Source: Tretioscincus oriximinensis (lineage: Eukaryota; Chordata; Lepidosauria; Squamata; Gymnophthalmidae). Taken from it: a DNA stretch of 64,000 nucleotides. The notes below the pieces were generated by a model. The model was not told where the DNA came from and searched no databases. It saw nothing but the letters and a program-made list of their open reading frames with translations. The position numbers and the translations under genes are program-made. Below, one piece after another: positions 1 through 12,801 of this stretch. Where the stretch lies: positions 672,952 to 736,951 of the forward strand of contig JAJVDF010000235.1 in assembly GCA_022410635.1 (NCBI GenBank), written 5' to 3'. Within the stretch, counting starts at the first letter, position 1. Every line of letters starts with the position of its first letter.

Positions 1-87
1 TCTATCTACTCTTATAAGTTTGGTTTATAGTGTAATATGTATCTGTTACACATTTCTTAAATATATGCTTCAGTCAATTTGTAAAGA

Positions 88-430
88 AGAGGAAGAGGAG
101 GAAGGAAGAAGAGGAAGGAAGGAGAAGAAGGAAGGAGAACTTGGATCTTATACCCCGCTTTTTCTCACCTTTCAAAGGGACTCAAAGCGGCTTACAAGGG
201 TATTTTGCCCGAAGGCTCACATTCTATCTTCCCCACCAGGTTATGGTGGTTCCCATGTATCTACTTGCAGTCAGTTGCAATTTCTTGCAATTCATGCTTT
301 CAAATAGCTGGATTGGCTAGAGCTACAGGCTAGTGGAAGTTGCTCACCCCTCCCCATGTCCGACACAGGGCTTCGAAACCCAATCTCCCGGACGAGAGGC
401 GAATTCCTAACTCTTTGGTTTCAGTCGAAC
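88..430 (-). repeat. tRNA-derived SINE, second family
   Basis: On the minus strand this reads as a tRNA-like head (B-box-like GGTTTCGAAGCCC), a middle segment with TTGCAAGAAATTGCAACTG, and a tail running through AAGCCGCTTTGAGTCCCTTT into a GAA/TTC-rich end. The same sequence recurs at 17960-18267 (plus), 18887-19180 (minus) and 44500-44772 (plus). The tail resembles that of the Sauria-type SINEs nearby, so the two families may share a LINE partner. The family name is not certain. Confidence 0.7.
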
Positions 431-2224
431 TGTTGAAACAAGTACATAAAGGATTTCAGCTGTGAACACTTTATTTGCACTATAGAAGATTTGAGATTGG
501 ATTTACATTTTAAAAATGTTTTTACTATGTATGCTAAGGGAAGTAATTTGATATACTTCATATTTCAAACTCAGTAGCATAATAAGCACAGTCAAATTTG
601 TAGCAATAACAGAATTCCAAATATAATATTTTGTATACAAAACAGTTCACATACTTATATACTTTATTAATGTTTGCACATAAACATAAATGTGTAAAGA
701 CAAAATTAAATACAAAGTACCTTAATATTTGCAAAGAGAAACTTTTTTTCATGACTGTACTGGTTTGTTCTTTTGAAACCCCAGTCGGAATCACACGAAC
801 TTTGTGGCTCTTTAAATGAGTATAAGACATTTTACCTAATTTTNTGTAAAGGAATGTGGTTGCCAATCTTTTTCCTAGTCTCTGATAAATACCAATAATA
901 AGCCAGGTATGTATAGCATTTAACAGAAAAATAAATCATGCAGCAGAGTTCTTTTACAAAAATTAAAATCCTAATTAAAAAAAANCCCTACTTCTCTCTA
1001 TTAGTTGAATTACAATTACCCTTAAAATCATAGCAGATTCTATTACTGGTATACATTTCTCTGAATCCTTGTTAGGCATACAAGGTTTTCCTATCACGAT
1101 GATAGTTATATCAGGAAAATCAGCCCCATGTGCTAATGGAGTTTTAGTAATCCTTCAAATATCTCTGTTGCTCTGGATTTTCCTGAAAGTAGTTACAAGT
1201 TGCACTCATAACGAGTTTTCATCCTCCCCTGAAAAACATTTGGCAAGATGTGCNTACTGGAGCTCAAACCACAGGGGGAGGGGAAAGAGCAGCCAATCGG
1301 GAGGCTGCACACTCGTTCACAGAGCTACAAAAATCTAGTAGGCTGTGAGAGGTATGTGAGGCAGAGGTGTGAACGGGTAAAATTTAAAATAAATCCTGGA
1401 TGTATCCCCACAATCTATAATGAAATATCTTAGGTAAAGTTGATTGTCAGACCTTTTTTATCAAATTTTAATTTCCGTTTTTTTGGGGTTTTTTTTTAAA
1501 GTTGCTCAAATTAAAATATTGGCTATATTATATAAGTACTTTTTTCTGATCCCTTCTCATCCAGCCATCCAAAATAAGCCACCATTTCTATAAGATTGGA
1601 TTTATATAGTGCAGGGATGACTACAATAGGGCAAGGTCAGGGCGGTGCCCCTGGATCCCCAGAGTTAGGGGAGGCAATTTGTGAAAATTTCATTACACCC
1701 CAGGGGTAAAGGATCCCCACTTCGTTTATCTGCCCCAGGGAAGGGAGAGTTTACCTACCCCATTAGTATAGTTTTTTTTCCTTTTAAAGANCATAAACAT
1801 TATGGTGCAGGATATGTGTCCCTGAATCAAACACAATAGTGATTGAATAATGTCATTAAAATGTATAAGAGACATTTCCACACAAAAAGGTCCTTGAAGG
1901 TAATGTAAAATACATTTCCCAAAACTAAAAGGAAAATGCTTCAGAAAAATGAAACCCTGTTCAGCTAAAGGACACTATATTAATTGAAGTGGTGCCACTT
2001 ATTAAGATACATTGTTACAAGGCTAACAGTCACAAATTTGAACCATTAGTAATTTAAAAGAAACAAACATGTTCAAATGAAATGGAATATGGAGAGGGCT
2101 GTCTGAGTCAGTGACATAAACGGCCTTTTCCAGTTTTGTTGAACTCCGTTTTTAGCAGATTTTTTGAAAAGTATCATTTGTTGTTGTTTGGTATCATTGA
2201 GTCATGACTTCAAGGAAATACTGA
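431..2224. other. Upstream intergenic DNA, nothing recognised
   Basis: AT-rich sequence with short ORFs only, none showing codon-like structure or a recognisable domain. A GC-richer patch at about 1610-1770 could be an old mobile-element fragment, but I see no terminal repeats. Confidence 0.5.
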
Positions 2225-2570
2225 ACATAAGCTCATAAGAGGAGCCCTGATGCGTGGGGCCAGAGTCCACGAGTCCAACATTCTGTCTGACAACTACCCT
2301 GGGCAGCCTGAAGCAGAAGGCGGCAAAATCCTTACATGTTCACGATTCCCTGCAAATGGTACTTAAGGAATATTCCCTGTTGCTCCATCTCAGAGGCAGT
2401 ATGAAGAGATCCATCCCAGTAACTATACCCTTGGCTGCCATGAACTTGTCTAATCCTGTCTTAATGCTATCCAGACTGCTAGCTACCACTACCTCTTCTA
2501 GAATAAATTCCAGGAAAGGTGAGGTTGTCATTGCCCAGGTGCATAGTGAGCACCCAGAATGATATTGAAT
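2225..2570 (-). repeat. CR1-type LINE 3' fragment
   Basis: On the minus strand it encodes a decayed version of the CR1 ORF2 C-terminus (EVVVASSLDSIKTGLDKF), parallel to the better copies at 45825-46635 and 55757-56375. It is 5'-truncated and ends in a CTTATG-type 3' terminus like its relatives. Confidence 0.75.
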
Positions 2571-3479
2571 TCTGCACCCTTAGTCATCCATGCAGTACCC
2601 CCCACCAACCAGGACTCAATGGTACCAAATCATGACTCAGTGGTATCAAATCAGTCTTAATTTTGGCTTTGAAAGTGTTGGCTTTGAAAGGAGCAGGAAA
2701 ACCTGTTCCAGTTNATTGCTTTTTATATTATAACTAAACTATAAACTCTCCCAAAGTATTATTTAGCAACAATTAAAAAGCGTAAATACAGAATTTCTAA
2801 CCTTCATTCTGGCGCACAATAGCATCCTTTGAACCAAACTTATTTAAATTATTCATTTTGTTTATTTGTATTATTTAAGAAACATCCTTCACCCAGATTC
2901 CCAGGGCAACGTGCTATATAGATACATCNCTTGATTTTAATTATAATGGGGAATGAAAGGGGTACGTATTTATTATATATTCAATATCTAATGATTTCTT
3001 AATTTCATCTAGTTTGTATCTGTTGGTCCTTAGAGACTTTTATATTGTTTGAGGGAATTATCAGGGATTCCTAAAAATGGATGTTTTAAAATATTACATT
3101 AATATATATATTTTTTATAATATTTTTATTGATATATATAAAGTATGACATTGTGAAATACACATATATAAAATACACATTGAAATCATCCATTTCTCAA
3201 TACATGTCATACAATAAAAAGAACCCTCCACCTCACCAAGAAGTGCTCCCCCTCCCTCCCCCCCCCCTACTTGAGGATATCCAACACAATCTTAGGTAAA
3301 TNTTTTCAAATCCAAAATCCAATATATTGTAAATGCCGTGGGTGAATACATCTTATGAAATATCACATAGGAAATGAAGGCCCTCCATTTTTTTCTATAT
3401 TACATTAATATATGAGTAAAGCTAAATCCAGACATTAACTTTCCTCTTCTATGTTCCAGAATAAGGCTTGTATATTCTG
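2571..3479. other. Intergenic AT-rich DNA
   Basis: No gene seen. The stretch around 3110-3320, with TTTTTATTGATAT and a C-rich run, may be an old minus-strand L1 3' UTR. The evidence is weak. Confidence 0.4.
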
Positions 3480-3712
3480 GAATAGTTCACCGTGTAATGG
3501 TTAGAGTGTCTGACTATTATCCGGTAGTTTCCCATTTCAATTCCACACTCCTCCATGGAACCTGTTGGGTGACCTTGGACCAGTCACAGTTGTTTAGAAC
3601 ACTCTCAGCCCTGCCTACTTCACAGGGTGTCTGTTGTGGAGAAAGCAAAAAAGCTATGTGCACTATCCTTTAGTGAAAGGGGTGTTGTAAATGACATTAT
3701 CTAATTATAGAA
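3480..3712 (+). repeat. Sauria-type tRNA SINE, diverged
   Basis: It has a tRNA-like head (GTGTAATGGTTAGAGTGTC), the body motif TGGGTGACCTTGGACCAGTC and the tail motif CACAGGGTGTCTGTTGTGGA. The same order of motifs occurs at 35625-35868. It is a non-coding retroposon with many substitutions, so an old insertion. Confidence 0.8.
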
Positions 3713-4459
3713 TAATTACGCAATGTCTGGATACAGCTTTAAAACAAATTTTGCAAATATTTGCTACTAAGGCTGATTCCAGAATATTTGTATTAGAAGC
3801 ATTTTTGTGATTCTCTTTACATAAATAATNTATATATGTTTTTATATCTTAGGAAAACACTGTATGGGACTAGTGGATCTTGATCGGGCTTGGAATGTGG
3901 AAAAATATAACTATTCTACTCAAGTGATATCCATGGAACCAGAGTCCTGTTCCCCAAAGAACAACATGATTGTGGGCATTCCTGTATAGTTCAAAGGCTT
4001 TCTCATCAAATTCAAATAACAAGCAGTCTTTGCATTCAAAGACCAGTGATATTTTTGGAAAGTCAATGGATGGCTTAAAAGCAAATGTTGCATATTGAAT
4101 CTATTGTCTTCAGGAAAAGGAACTGGAAAGGAAAGAACTTGGCATTCGGGCTGTTTGCCAGGCTCCCTAAATCCGCCTTGAAATTTTTGATTAAGTGACA
4201 GCTGGTTCTCAGAAAAGAAGTATCAAAAACGTTCTCCTTCACCCAATTATTTTATTTTCCTCTTCCCTTCCGTTTCCTTTCCTTTTTTTCTTTAATCTTC
4301 CTTGCTTTTAGATGGTTTTAAACACTGGAAAATTTATTTCAGAAACATTTTTTTCCTCTTAAACTTTGGTGGTATTAACTGCACTTTTCAGTGACTTGCN
4401 GGGGTTATCATTTTTAAAATCTTTTTCTACCAATGTACTGCTGCTGCTTTTTTTTCAAC
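3713..4459. other. Intergenic, nothing recognised
   Basis: AT-rich, with no ORF, repeat family or RNA structure that I can name. Confidence 0.4.
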
Positions 4460-4541
4460 TATACTGCTTAAAACAATGAAGGGAACACTTTAACATAACA
4501 GTGTATGTTAAAGTGTTCCCTTAATTGTTTTGAGCAGTATA
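4460..4541. mobile_element. Short palindromic MITE, mariner-like termini (family C)
   Basis: The element is almost entirely one inverted repeat. The left arm begins TATACTGCTTAAAACAATGA and the right arm is its complement ending in TTTTGAGCAGTATA, with a hinge near 4501. A second copy is at 10114-10196. TA at both ends and the TATACTGCTCAAAA terminus fit a Tc1/mariner-type non-autonomous element. It has no coding capacity. Confidence 0.75.
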
Positions 4542-5459
4542 TATATGTTTCTAATACATGTCTTACAGAAGCATTTAAGTAGCTTTCTTTGAGCAAAGTA
4601 TCTCTCACTGCCTGATAGCTGAGGTAAGCTGCTGGGGCTGGGTGGTGCTCATGGGGGGAAAGGAAATTTGGAGGACATGTTTTTAATAAACTAGGACAAA
4701 TACACGTATGGGGCGAATGTTCCTCACATAATTGTGGAGATACAGCAGTGGCAGCACTAGAAAAGGCTACAATTATATTTTTTCTTGCTAGTACTTTTAA
4801 GCAACTTTCATCACGCAATACTCTGTTTTTGTGCTGGAAAAACCAATGATGGAATTTAAAAAACCCACTTGCAGTCTCGTATAACTCAGCCATGTTTAAA
4901 AGTGAGTTTTTTGCCCACTGAATTTACGTGCTCGGAAAAAAGGAAGCTAGCAATCAATGACTAAAGGGATGCAAAACAACCAGGTGACAGGGTTTCCTGG
5001 GTAATGGAGGGAATTTATTAGGACGAAAGGTGATTTTTTTTGTACTTCTTTATGTTCACCCTCCACCTTCCCCCATGTATATGCTTTTGTCCACTCAATA
5101 AAAACATCCTTTGTGGTATTTTTAAGGCCTTCATTTGTTCCCAACTTTACTTGTTCCCTACCTACTCAATAATTGACAACTATTGGTACACAGATTTTTT
5201 TGAAAGACAAATCTGATATTGCCNATCAGTTGAAAAGAACTACTTTACACAATTGATCCTTATCATTTTAATTCTTCCATTTAGGTTAGCTTTGGGAAAC
5301 AGAGTGATTTTTAGTGAGTAAATCATATTGACTAATCTTTGGGAAATAAAGTTCTATCCATTGGTTACTATTACGGTTTAAATTTTTGAGGCAAAATTTA
5401 CCCTACAAATTTACCCTTGCAGTGTGTTAAAACATTACCATCAAGATATGGTACATTAA
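4542..5459. other. Intergenic, nothing recognised
   Basis: Minus-strand open frames here are short, lack domains and overlap family C transposon sequence at one end. I see no gene. Confidence 0.4.
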
Positions 5460-5700
5460 ATATAATTATTAAAGCATGTTGCGACAATCAGCCTTCCAAC
5501 CAATCGCCATGACACGAGAACTGTAACCCCTCCTCCCTAGCAACTCTAAATCTGCCCCCATGGGTCTGCTCCGCCCACCTTCCCAGAGTGGCATCCACAA
5601 TATGCCCATGANCACCATCCAGCCCCAGCCACTGCAGCTTACCTCAGCAATGCCCAGCAGGAACTTCCACAACCTTAACCCACATTTTGTGAGCTTTTCC
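5460..5700 (+). repeat. Unnamed interspersed repeat R, copy 1
   Basis: It contains CAGCCTTCCAACCAATCGCC, then C-rich sequence, CCACTGCAGCTTACCTCAGC and AACCTTAACCCACATTTTGT. The same order recurs at 6930-7390, and a diverged minus-strand part lies at 21300-21425. This copy lacks the foldback insertion present in copy 2 and so supplies its empty site. I do not recognise the class. Confidence 0.6.
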
Positions 5701-6929
5701 GATTAGTTTAAAATAATACTGTTGAAGCACACAAATCATTTTAAATAGCATCTATTGTTGGATAGGATTCACATATTCGTTAGTATCCTTGTACATTTTC
5801 CACTTGTGTAAAACATAGCCACAGGAATGGGTATGTTTCAAATCCACAGGAATCCTTCNAAACAAAATCCTGGTTTGATAAATATTTCTGTTCAATGAAA
5901 AAGCCTTACTGTAACATGTTAGATTATATAAAGATTTAAATTTTAGATTATGTAAAGCTGGTGACTCTTCAATAACACAACTGTACAAATTGNGGAGATG
6001 GAAAGAATAAAAGCTAGACAGGAACAACTTTTTCTGGTACTCACAGGAGTTGAGGTAAAAAATTAAAATAAATCTATAGGACACAGTAAAGAAACCTCTG
6101 CACAGCAGGCTATGGTTTTGTAGACTTGTAAACTTTAATTTATTTGATCCACCTGTCTGTCCTACTGTCACTAAAAAAGAATTTAGCACTCCAGGTGAAA
6201 ATATGTAAAGCTCCAGTTTGTGATTTCACAGTGGCTTAGTCAATGTAAACGGGTGAGTGCAGGCCTATATTTTGTCCATGGGCTGTAATTTACTTATTTA
6301 CCTTATTTTACTCCCACTATTCCCTCAGCTAGTTCAGGTTTCATAATAATAAAGGCAATAAATATATTAATACCTTCTTAATACTACCGGCAGCTATATT
6401 TTGCCTAAATGCGGCCCTGGGTGGGTGCCACATTACTTATAAAGACAGATGAATCTAGTCATTTCCTTTCTGAATGGAACCAAGCAATTACAGTTCCTGT
6501 CTTTAAAAACAAATCTGACCCTGCCATCTACCAGCCAGTTAACTTCCTAAGCATAGTCAGGAAGCGAAATACAATATACCTGAGTTGAAAGCTTTGGTCT
6601 TTGGTAGACAAAAANAATTTTCTCTAAAGACCAAATTGAATTCAGGGCAGAAATATTTAAGAATGATTAAAACTTGAACATACATCATTAGTTTTAAAAT
6701 GTAATAAAAATTGCTATGTGATGTTTTTATTTATTTAAATTAGCTTTTGACTCAGTATGCAGGAACAGACACTGGATAAATATTGTCCATTACCTAAAGA
6801 TTTTGTAATTATCTTAATGAAATTACCTTAGATTTTTTTTCTNCCTGACCCTGATTGAAATGGTTCAGCAAAGCGTAATAAACTACTCATGTAGGACATG
6901 CAGGTTTATAAACCCCAGTTAATCTGTAC
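5701..6929. other. Intergenic, nothing recognised
   Basis: AT-rich. The minus-strand open frame at 5752-6189 has no domain and is interrupted by ambiguous bases. No gene is supported. Confidence 0.4.
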
Positions 6930-7390
6930 CTTACTAATTTTTGCCATGGAAACCGGCCTTCTAACCAATTGCCATGACATGGGGACTGCAATTCTGCTCT
7001 CTGTGTGACACACACACACACAGCCAATTCTAAACCCCTATGATCCATTCAGACCTGCTCAGATCACACAAATACTCCCTGGCCCCTGCCACTGCAGCTT
7101 GCCTCAACAACTCCCGTCAGGAGTATCCATCACCTTAACTAGGCTGACCAGATGACCCCCTTTGGGGAGGGTTGAAAACCCATTTTGAGGGTGCTTCCAG
7201 GTTTTTTCTGAGGAAAAAAAATAATAAACATTTTTGAAAAAAATTTCCTCAGAAAAAACTGGGAGGCACCCCAAAACTGGGTTTTCAAAACCCCCCCCCA
7301 AAAAAGGGGTCATCTGGTCAGCCTACCTTAACCCATGCCTGTGTTTTGCGGTCTTTTGATTCGTATTGTATAATCCATATTCCTGAATAA
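6930..7390 (+). repeat. Unnamed interspersed repeat R, copy 2, interrupted
   Basis: It follows copy 1 (5460-5700) motif by motif: GGCCTTCTAACCAATTGCCA, then CCACTGCAGCTTGCCTCAAC, then CACCTTAAC. There it is split by the foldback element at 7140-7324 and resumes with ACCTTAACCCATGCCTGTG. It also carries a short CA run near 7010-7022. Confidence 0.6.
7140..7324. mobile_element. Foldback hAT-like MITE (family A), copy 1
   Basis: The ends TAGGCTGACCAGATGACCCC and its complement GGGGTCATCTGGTCAGCCT enclose a near-complete palindrome with a T/A-rich hinge. The 8-bp target duplication ACCTTAAC lies at 7132-7139 and 7325-7332. The paralogous repeat at 5460-5700 has one copy of this octamer and no insertion. 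Eight-bp duplications and TAGG-type ends fit the hAT superfamily. There is no transposase, so it is non-autonomous. Confidence 0.85.
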
Positions 7391-7689
7391 TCTTTTTAAA
7401 ATTCCATGTAGTCACCTATGTGTTTATTACATCAAAACAGGAATAATTATTCCTAAAAGTTCTTAGTTTTTCCTTTAATTACCTTGTGTTAAATTAGCAC
7501 TCTAATATATAGCAGTGTATACTTCAATGAAGGCATGAAGAAGTTAAAAAAGTGCAAAATTAATGTTAGAGGTAATTATAAAAGGAACAGAAAATAAGTC
7601 ACAAGCACTGGGGTGCCACTTCATAAATCTAGGGAAAAGCCATATTGTGTACAATTTAATCACTTCAGCTGAAATGTTGTTATGAAATT

Positions 7690-7950
7690 GAAGAAAGTAC
7701 AACCAGAACAATTAAGGAGTTGGAACTTCGAATTTATGAAATCAGGCTGCAAGGTCAAAGTTTCTTCNGTCCTGAGAGTCAGAGTTTAAGAGGTCATTTG
7801 ATTGAAATATATACAATCACGATTGGTATGGAAACAATGGATAGAGCAGGGAGCAGGAACATTAGAACAGACAAAAGGATGATGTGATGACAACATACAG
7901 CCAGGATAGCTTTAAGAAAGGATTAGAACAAATTCACGGATGACAGGTTG
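7690..7950 (+). repeat. CR1-type LINE fragment, heavily decayed
   Basis: The order of words matches better CR1 copies in the window: ATGAAATCAGGCTGCAAGGTC, then AGAGGTCATTTGATTGAAAT, ATGGATAGAG and GCTTTAAGAAAGGATTAGA. Frames are broken. It is a 5'-truncated relic. Confidence 0.55.
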
Positions 7951-10113
7951 TCACGTTTACACTCTTTTATTCATTTGCCACTGTTATTTATAAACACCTG
8001 CCTACACAGCCAAGGATGTTCTTTCTGTTGGCTGAGGGTTAAAGGAGGAACTGGACTCTCTTATACAGTTGTTGCCTTATTCTTACTCTTTGTTAGCTAA
8101 GGATAAAAAAACAGTATGTATGCTTTGTTCTGTGCATTGTGTCTTCTCACTTGGGGATTTCATTCTTCAGAGCTCTCAGGATTTCCCTCCTGTCTAACAG
8201 CTCCAACCACTTGGAAATGCAATCTCTAAATAAANTGAGAGAAGCTTGTTTTATCAAAAATAACAACACTCCATTGACTATTTTACAGTTGTCTCAACAG
8301 GTTTCCAAACACATGTCAGAGTCCCGTTGAAATAATATAGCCCTATCGAGTGGCACTAAAATAACAGGCTTGTGGAAATAGGGTTGGTCAGTCCCCAGCT
8401 TTCATCAAGGATTCTGTTCACACCCAAGAATACACTGACCTTATACCCAAGCCCCCAGTTTCTACATCAACCTTTTTTGCAGCCACACACCAACACTTGC
8501 TTCATTCACTCCCTTTATAGTCACCCCCTCCTGTAATAGGTCAAACATTCTATTCAAAGGAGCCACACTCCAATTTGACACCATTGTATAAACAATTGGA
8601 TAACTACCTACTGCCTCCATGTTGGAGAGACACACAGGATGCTACTAATGGCCATTTAAGACAAGTTTATATCGGGTGAACGTTTTAGCTCCTGCTGAAA
8701 ATGCCCCAAATCAGTTGATGGGCATTGTGTGAGAGAGGATGCTGGGCTAAATGGATGTGGTCCATTCTGGGACTCCTCTCTAAAGTTCTAATGTGTGTAA
8801 CGAATGCTGCATGCAATGGAGATTCACTCGTCAGTGAATCTTGGATAAATATGGGAAAATACGTGGAAGAAAGGCTATCTCGTTTCTCCAGCCTTTCCTG
8901 GACCACCTCACACAGACGTGGCCTGTAATGAATGCTCGAGGTCTTAGAGACTAGTTTTACCCCTTGACATGTGCACTTACCAAGGAGAAGAAAGCTAAGT
9001 CCCATTAAGCAGAAAATAAAGAGGCATAAAGCAAGTTGCATGTTCTCTATTGCATTGAGGGGAGAGTGTGTCTCTGAGCANAGGTTAGTTTANGCAGGTA
9101 TAAACTTAAGAGCCCCGATTAGTTAGTTCCGTCATTCCCCTCTTTTCCCATGGGGGAGCACAGTTTTTATCCCCTTACAAAAAGGGGTGGTTACAAGCAT
9201 CCCCCTCTTTCTGAAGGGAGGAGTGGAGAAAGGGTGCTTTGAGGGTGTGGTCCTTTGTTCTGTCCNTTGGGCTACTACGAACATCATAGAAAGGTTCAGA
9301 TGTACAGACAATCAAATGACTCCTTCTCAAAGATATGTATTGAAGAATAGGTCACTGATTAACTGTCTTAATCAGCTCAGGAAAACCATGATGCTAGCTA
9401 ATTAACTAAAGTAAACAATGAGCATCCTGCACTAATTTAAGCAAACTTAGAGTCAAACTTAAAGGCAAACTGTATTAACTAACTAGAATAAACGTTAAGA
9501 CAGACTAGCTTTTCTAAATTCATAATCGCAACAAATATGTAGTAATATTCCTGCCTGCAAACAAATGTACCAAAACCACTCAGATGATTTCAAAGAACAA
9601 GTTAGAAGAAGTGTAAGTAAATAATACTGTATCCAGACTCAGCCCCCCTCCCAAAAAAATAAGAGTGAATTAAATTCATCTAAGATGTGGTAGAGTCCAC
9701 ATAATAATATAGCTTGTAATTCTCATTAAATGCCAGAAAACGTATTTTAGTGGCTTTTAATTAAAAAATTAGGGCTGGAAAAAGGACACAAGTATCCGCA
9801 CACTATTGCCTTCAAACTACGTAGATTACAGGTCAATTCATTTCTTCATTTAATTCAATAGGGGGTTTTGCCTATCCAGAATATTTCCTGTTTGCTAATG
9901 TAACAAAGACTAGTTAACATTTTCCTATTTTTTTTTCCAAATTTCATTCTCTCATACTCTCAAATGTTGTTATCTCTTACACCTGCAGGGAATGACCAGA
10001 GTCCTTTCTAATGGTATGTAGTATACATAAGATTGTATCAGTTTATTTTAATTGCAATTGCTATACAAATTGTTGCCCGGTAGTTTTTATACCGGTTTTA
10101 AATAAAAGATATA
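7951..10113. other. Intergenic, nothing recognised
   Basis: Several 60-118 codon open frames occur on both strands, but none has a domain, and those at 8685-9041 and 8725-8928 overlap in opposite directions. I see no splice-consistent exon, RNA gene or named repeat. Confidence 0.4.
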
Positions 10114-10196
10114 TATACTGCTCAAAACAATTAAGAGAACATTTAGAGTTACACTGTTATGTTAAAAGTGTTCCCTTAATTNTTACGAGCAGTATA
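10114..10196. mobile_element. Short palindromic MITE, mariner-like termini (family C), copy 2
   Basis: The left arm is TATACTGCTCAAAACAATTA and the right arm ends ACGAGCAGTATA, forming an almost complete hairpin with a hinge near 10150. It matches the copy at 4460-4541, including the GTTAAAGTGTTCCCTTAATT core. Confidence 0.75.
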
Positions 10197-12042
10197 TTTA
10201 AATTCTTCAACTTTTGCCCCTTATATTCTGTATGGGCATTTCTATGCATTTGTAGTAGTAATTTATATACTGTATCCTTGTCCTGAGGTCTTTTGATGAT
10301 TTGGTTCTGCTATCTGGAGCTCTCGGGGCATAAATGGTGGCAACATATCAACAGTTCAGTACAAGAGAGATAATAAAATTAAGCCACCAACAACCTGTTG
10401 CATTGTTCTCAATCCTACAGTAAAGAGAGTTGGTTCTCTTTATTCAAGGATATGAGCTGGTGGATTGAGGTAGCTTGCCATGGAGCCAGGAACACGTGTC
10501 GAAGGACTCACACGGGCAAAGCTTGAGGTTACAGGCGCACCCTAGCAGGACCCACGGGTAATGGATTCCTCCAGAGGGACCAAAAACTTCAACTTTTATT
10601 CACTTTGATATCANAAGGCGTGTATCAAATTATGANGAGGTAAAAGGGGTGGAGGAGACCCAACGTGGGTCAGTGATGTCACAGGTGATGCGTTATTNCC
10701 CCTCCCAAGGGGGCGCAGCCTGGGTACAGGAACCAATATGGGCAAAGAAGTGTGTGTGTGGTGTGGCTACTGAATGGACCTTAGCTTCCATTGTGAAACC
10801 CTGTCAATCAAATTAATGACAGGAATAGTGAGTCATATCAAGGGCCAAAACTCTGATGACCCATGATTGATAGTCAAACAAAGGATAGGTAGCAGTGTCT
10901 ATAGAAAGGTAGAAATAGTAAATAGTGACTTCCCTTTTGTACAGTGGGATATGCTTTAGGCTATCTTGCCAAAGTGTGATTCCCAGCAGGGGCCAAGCTA
11001 GCTTTAGTGTTAAAGCTAACATTTGACTTCCCTAGCCTGATGGGATTAAGTGGCCCTTTTCAGTAAAGCCATTTAGACAGGAGCTACCATTCATAGGTGC
11101 CCCTAAAGGAAAAGGAAAAAGATTTAGTAGGTTCCTGGGGTTGAGCAGAGGTCAGCTTGACCAAGGAAATTTTGCAAGAAAATTACCCAGAGGCCTCACT
11201 TTGGTAGCTTTGGTCCAGACAGGTATATCTGATATTAATAATATATCATTCCTAATATGTGTCCCATTAGAATATTCTCTACAGTACAGGACCACTGTGT
11301 GCGTGGAATTCATTTGGGAGCGCAAAGAATTCTTAGATTTCCCCAGCAGCCTTCTCCCTTTTTATTTTAAAAAGCTAACACAAAGGCTTCTAAGCACTGA
11401 GGGAAAAGCAGGGAAATGCTGGGGGCTTGGCCTTCGCTCTCCGCAAGGCCCTCTGAGCACTGTCAACACATTGACAGTTCACATTCTCAAGGGAAGCAAA
11501 TGGCTAAACAAAAGGGCTCATGAGATATTTAACATGCCCTGGCTAATGACATTTCAAACTGACAGACTTGGAAGGGCAAATCAGCAGCTGCGAACGACAT
11601 GGCTGCAGAAAATAACCCTCCGTGTCCAGGGATAGTTTCTTCATAGACTGCAGCTAAGTCACAGCCTACCCAAGCAACGCAAGAGCAATTTAACTTTGGA
11701 ATGTTAAGTAGAGGATTTAGTATGTGGTGACCACCTGATGTGTAAGAGACACACAGCCAGGGACATGCCCTGCTACTCGCTGCACAAAACTTCTGAGCAA
11801 GTAACCAGGCAGTTTTTTTGCTTCCTAAGCACTTGTGTCCTTTATCTACTTGGAGCATTCAGCATTTCTGCCTGCATTGTGGGGGTTTTCCCAGCGTTCA
11901 AGGTACTGCTTATCCTGTCTGCATTCACTCAGGATTAGAACTACCCCTGGAGAATTTATATTAATTCTACCATGGTTTCCACACTAAAGGTACATATAAT
12001 GTCTTTGGAGTCTATTAATTTGGGCTGAAAATGCTATTATTA
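10197..12042. other. Intergenic, nothing recognised
   Basis: The longest open frame here (11141-11635, plus) has no recognisable domain and overlaps an opposing frame. A GC-richer stretch at 10440-10800 could be an old retroelement, but I find no paired ends. Confidence 0.4.
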
Positions 12043-12302
12043 TTTATTTATTCATTTATTTGTACTTGTATCCCGCCCTATACCCAAAGGTCTCAGGGCA
12101 GCCAGCCAAAGGGCAGCGCACATAGCTTTTGTTGCTTTCTCCACAACAGACACCCTGTGAAGTTTGTGGGGCTGAGAGAGTTCAAAGAACCGTGATTGGC
12201 CCAAGGTCACTCAGCTGGCTTTCATGGAGGAGTGGGGAATCGAACCGGGAGACTACCAGGTAAGAGTCCAACACTCTAACCACNACACCAAACTGGCTCT
12301 CG
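12043..12302 (-). repeat. Sauria-type tRNA SINE
   Basis: Minus-strand order: AGCCAGTTTGGTGTNGTGGT head with a GGTTCGATTCCCC B box, body TGGGCCAATC, CACAGGGTGTCTGTTGTGGA, then AGACCTTTGGGTATAGGGCG and an AAATAAATAAAT tail. It closely matches 18268-18520. One isolated N falls in the tRNA-like head. Confidence 0.85.
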
Positions 12303-12345
12303 ACACTCCTTGCATTTATTTGTTCACATTATGTGTCGGTGACTA

Positions 12346-12801
12346 AGGGTGCCTCCATATGAGTGGCTATGCTGCACGTAGAACAGCACAATGAGGTATT
12401 GCTGAGCCACATGGACCTACCTGCATTGTTGCATGCCACTGCTGGAGAGCTCCATGTGAGTGAAGTGGCTCCATGGAAACCGCCAGGAAGCTCTGCTGGC
12501 ACTCATGTGGCTCCCAGCTGTGTCGTGCGCAAGCTCCCTGACTGATGGGGGGCAACTGGATGTTAAACCTCATGCCCATTCTCGCCCCAGCTGCAGAAGT
12601 CCTCCCAGTGCGCACCACATGCATGGATGAAGTGGATCCCTAGAGGGCCCCACNACAGGAGCAGACGATATGCGCTCCAAGAAAACGAGCACCAATGAGC
12701 ATTTTCAGGGCAAGCAGCACTGGTGAGTGCACGTATGTGACAGAGCAGCCACCAAGTCACTCCCATCCAGCTACAGATCACCCGTTTGGATGCAGCCTAA
12801 T
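12346..12801. mobile_element. Possible GC-rich non-autonomous DNA transposon
   Basis: The left end TAAGGGTGCCTCCATATG and the complement of the right end TTAGGCTGCATCCAAACG are imperfect inverted repeats. The interior is clearly GC-richer than its surroundings. I see no transposase or clear target duplication, and the ends may be coincidental. Confidence 0.35.

Noticed and set aside
7104..7313. Similar short proteins at 7104-7313, 15414-15746 and 41117-41470, suggesting a small gene family
   Set aside because: The similarity comes from translating the palindromic family A MITE.
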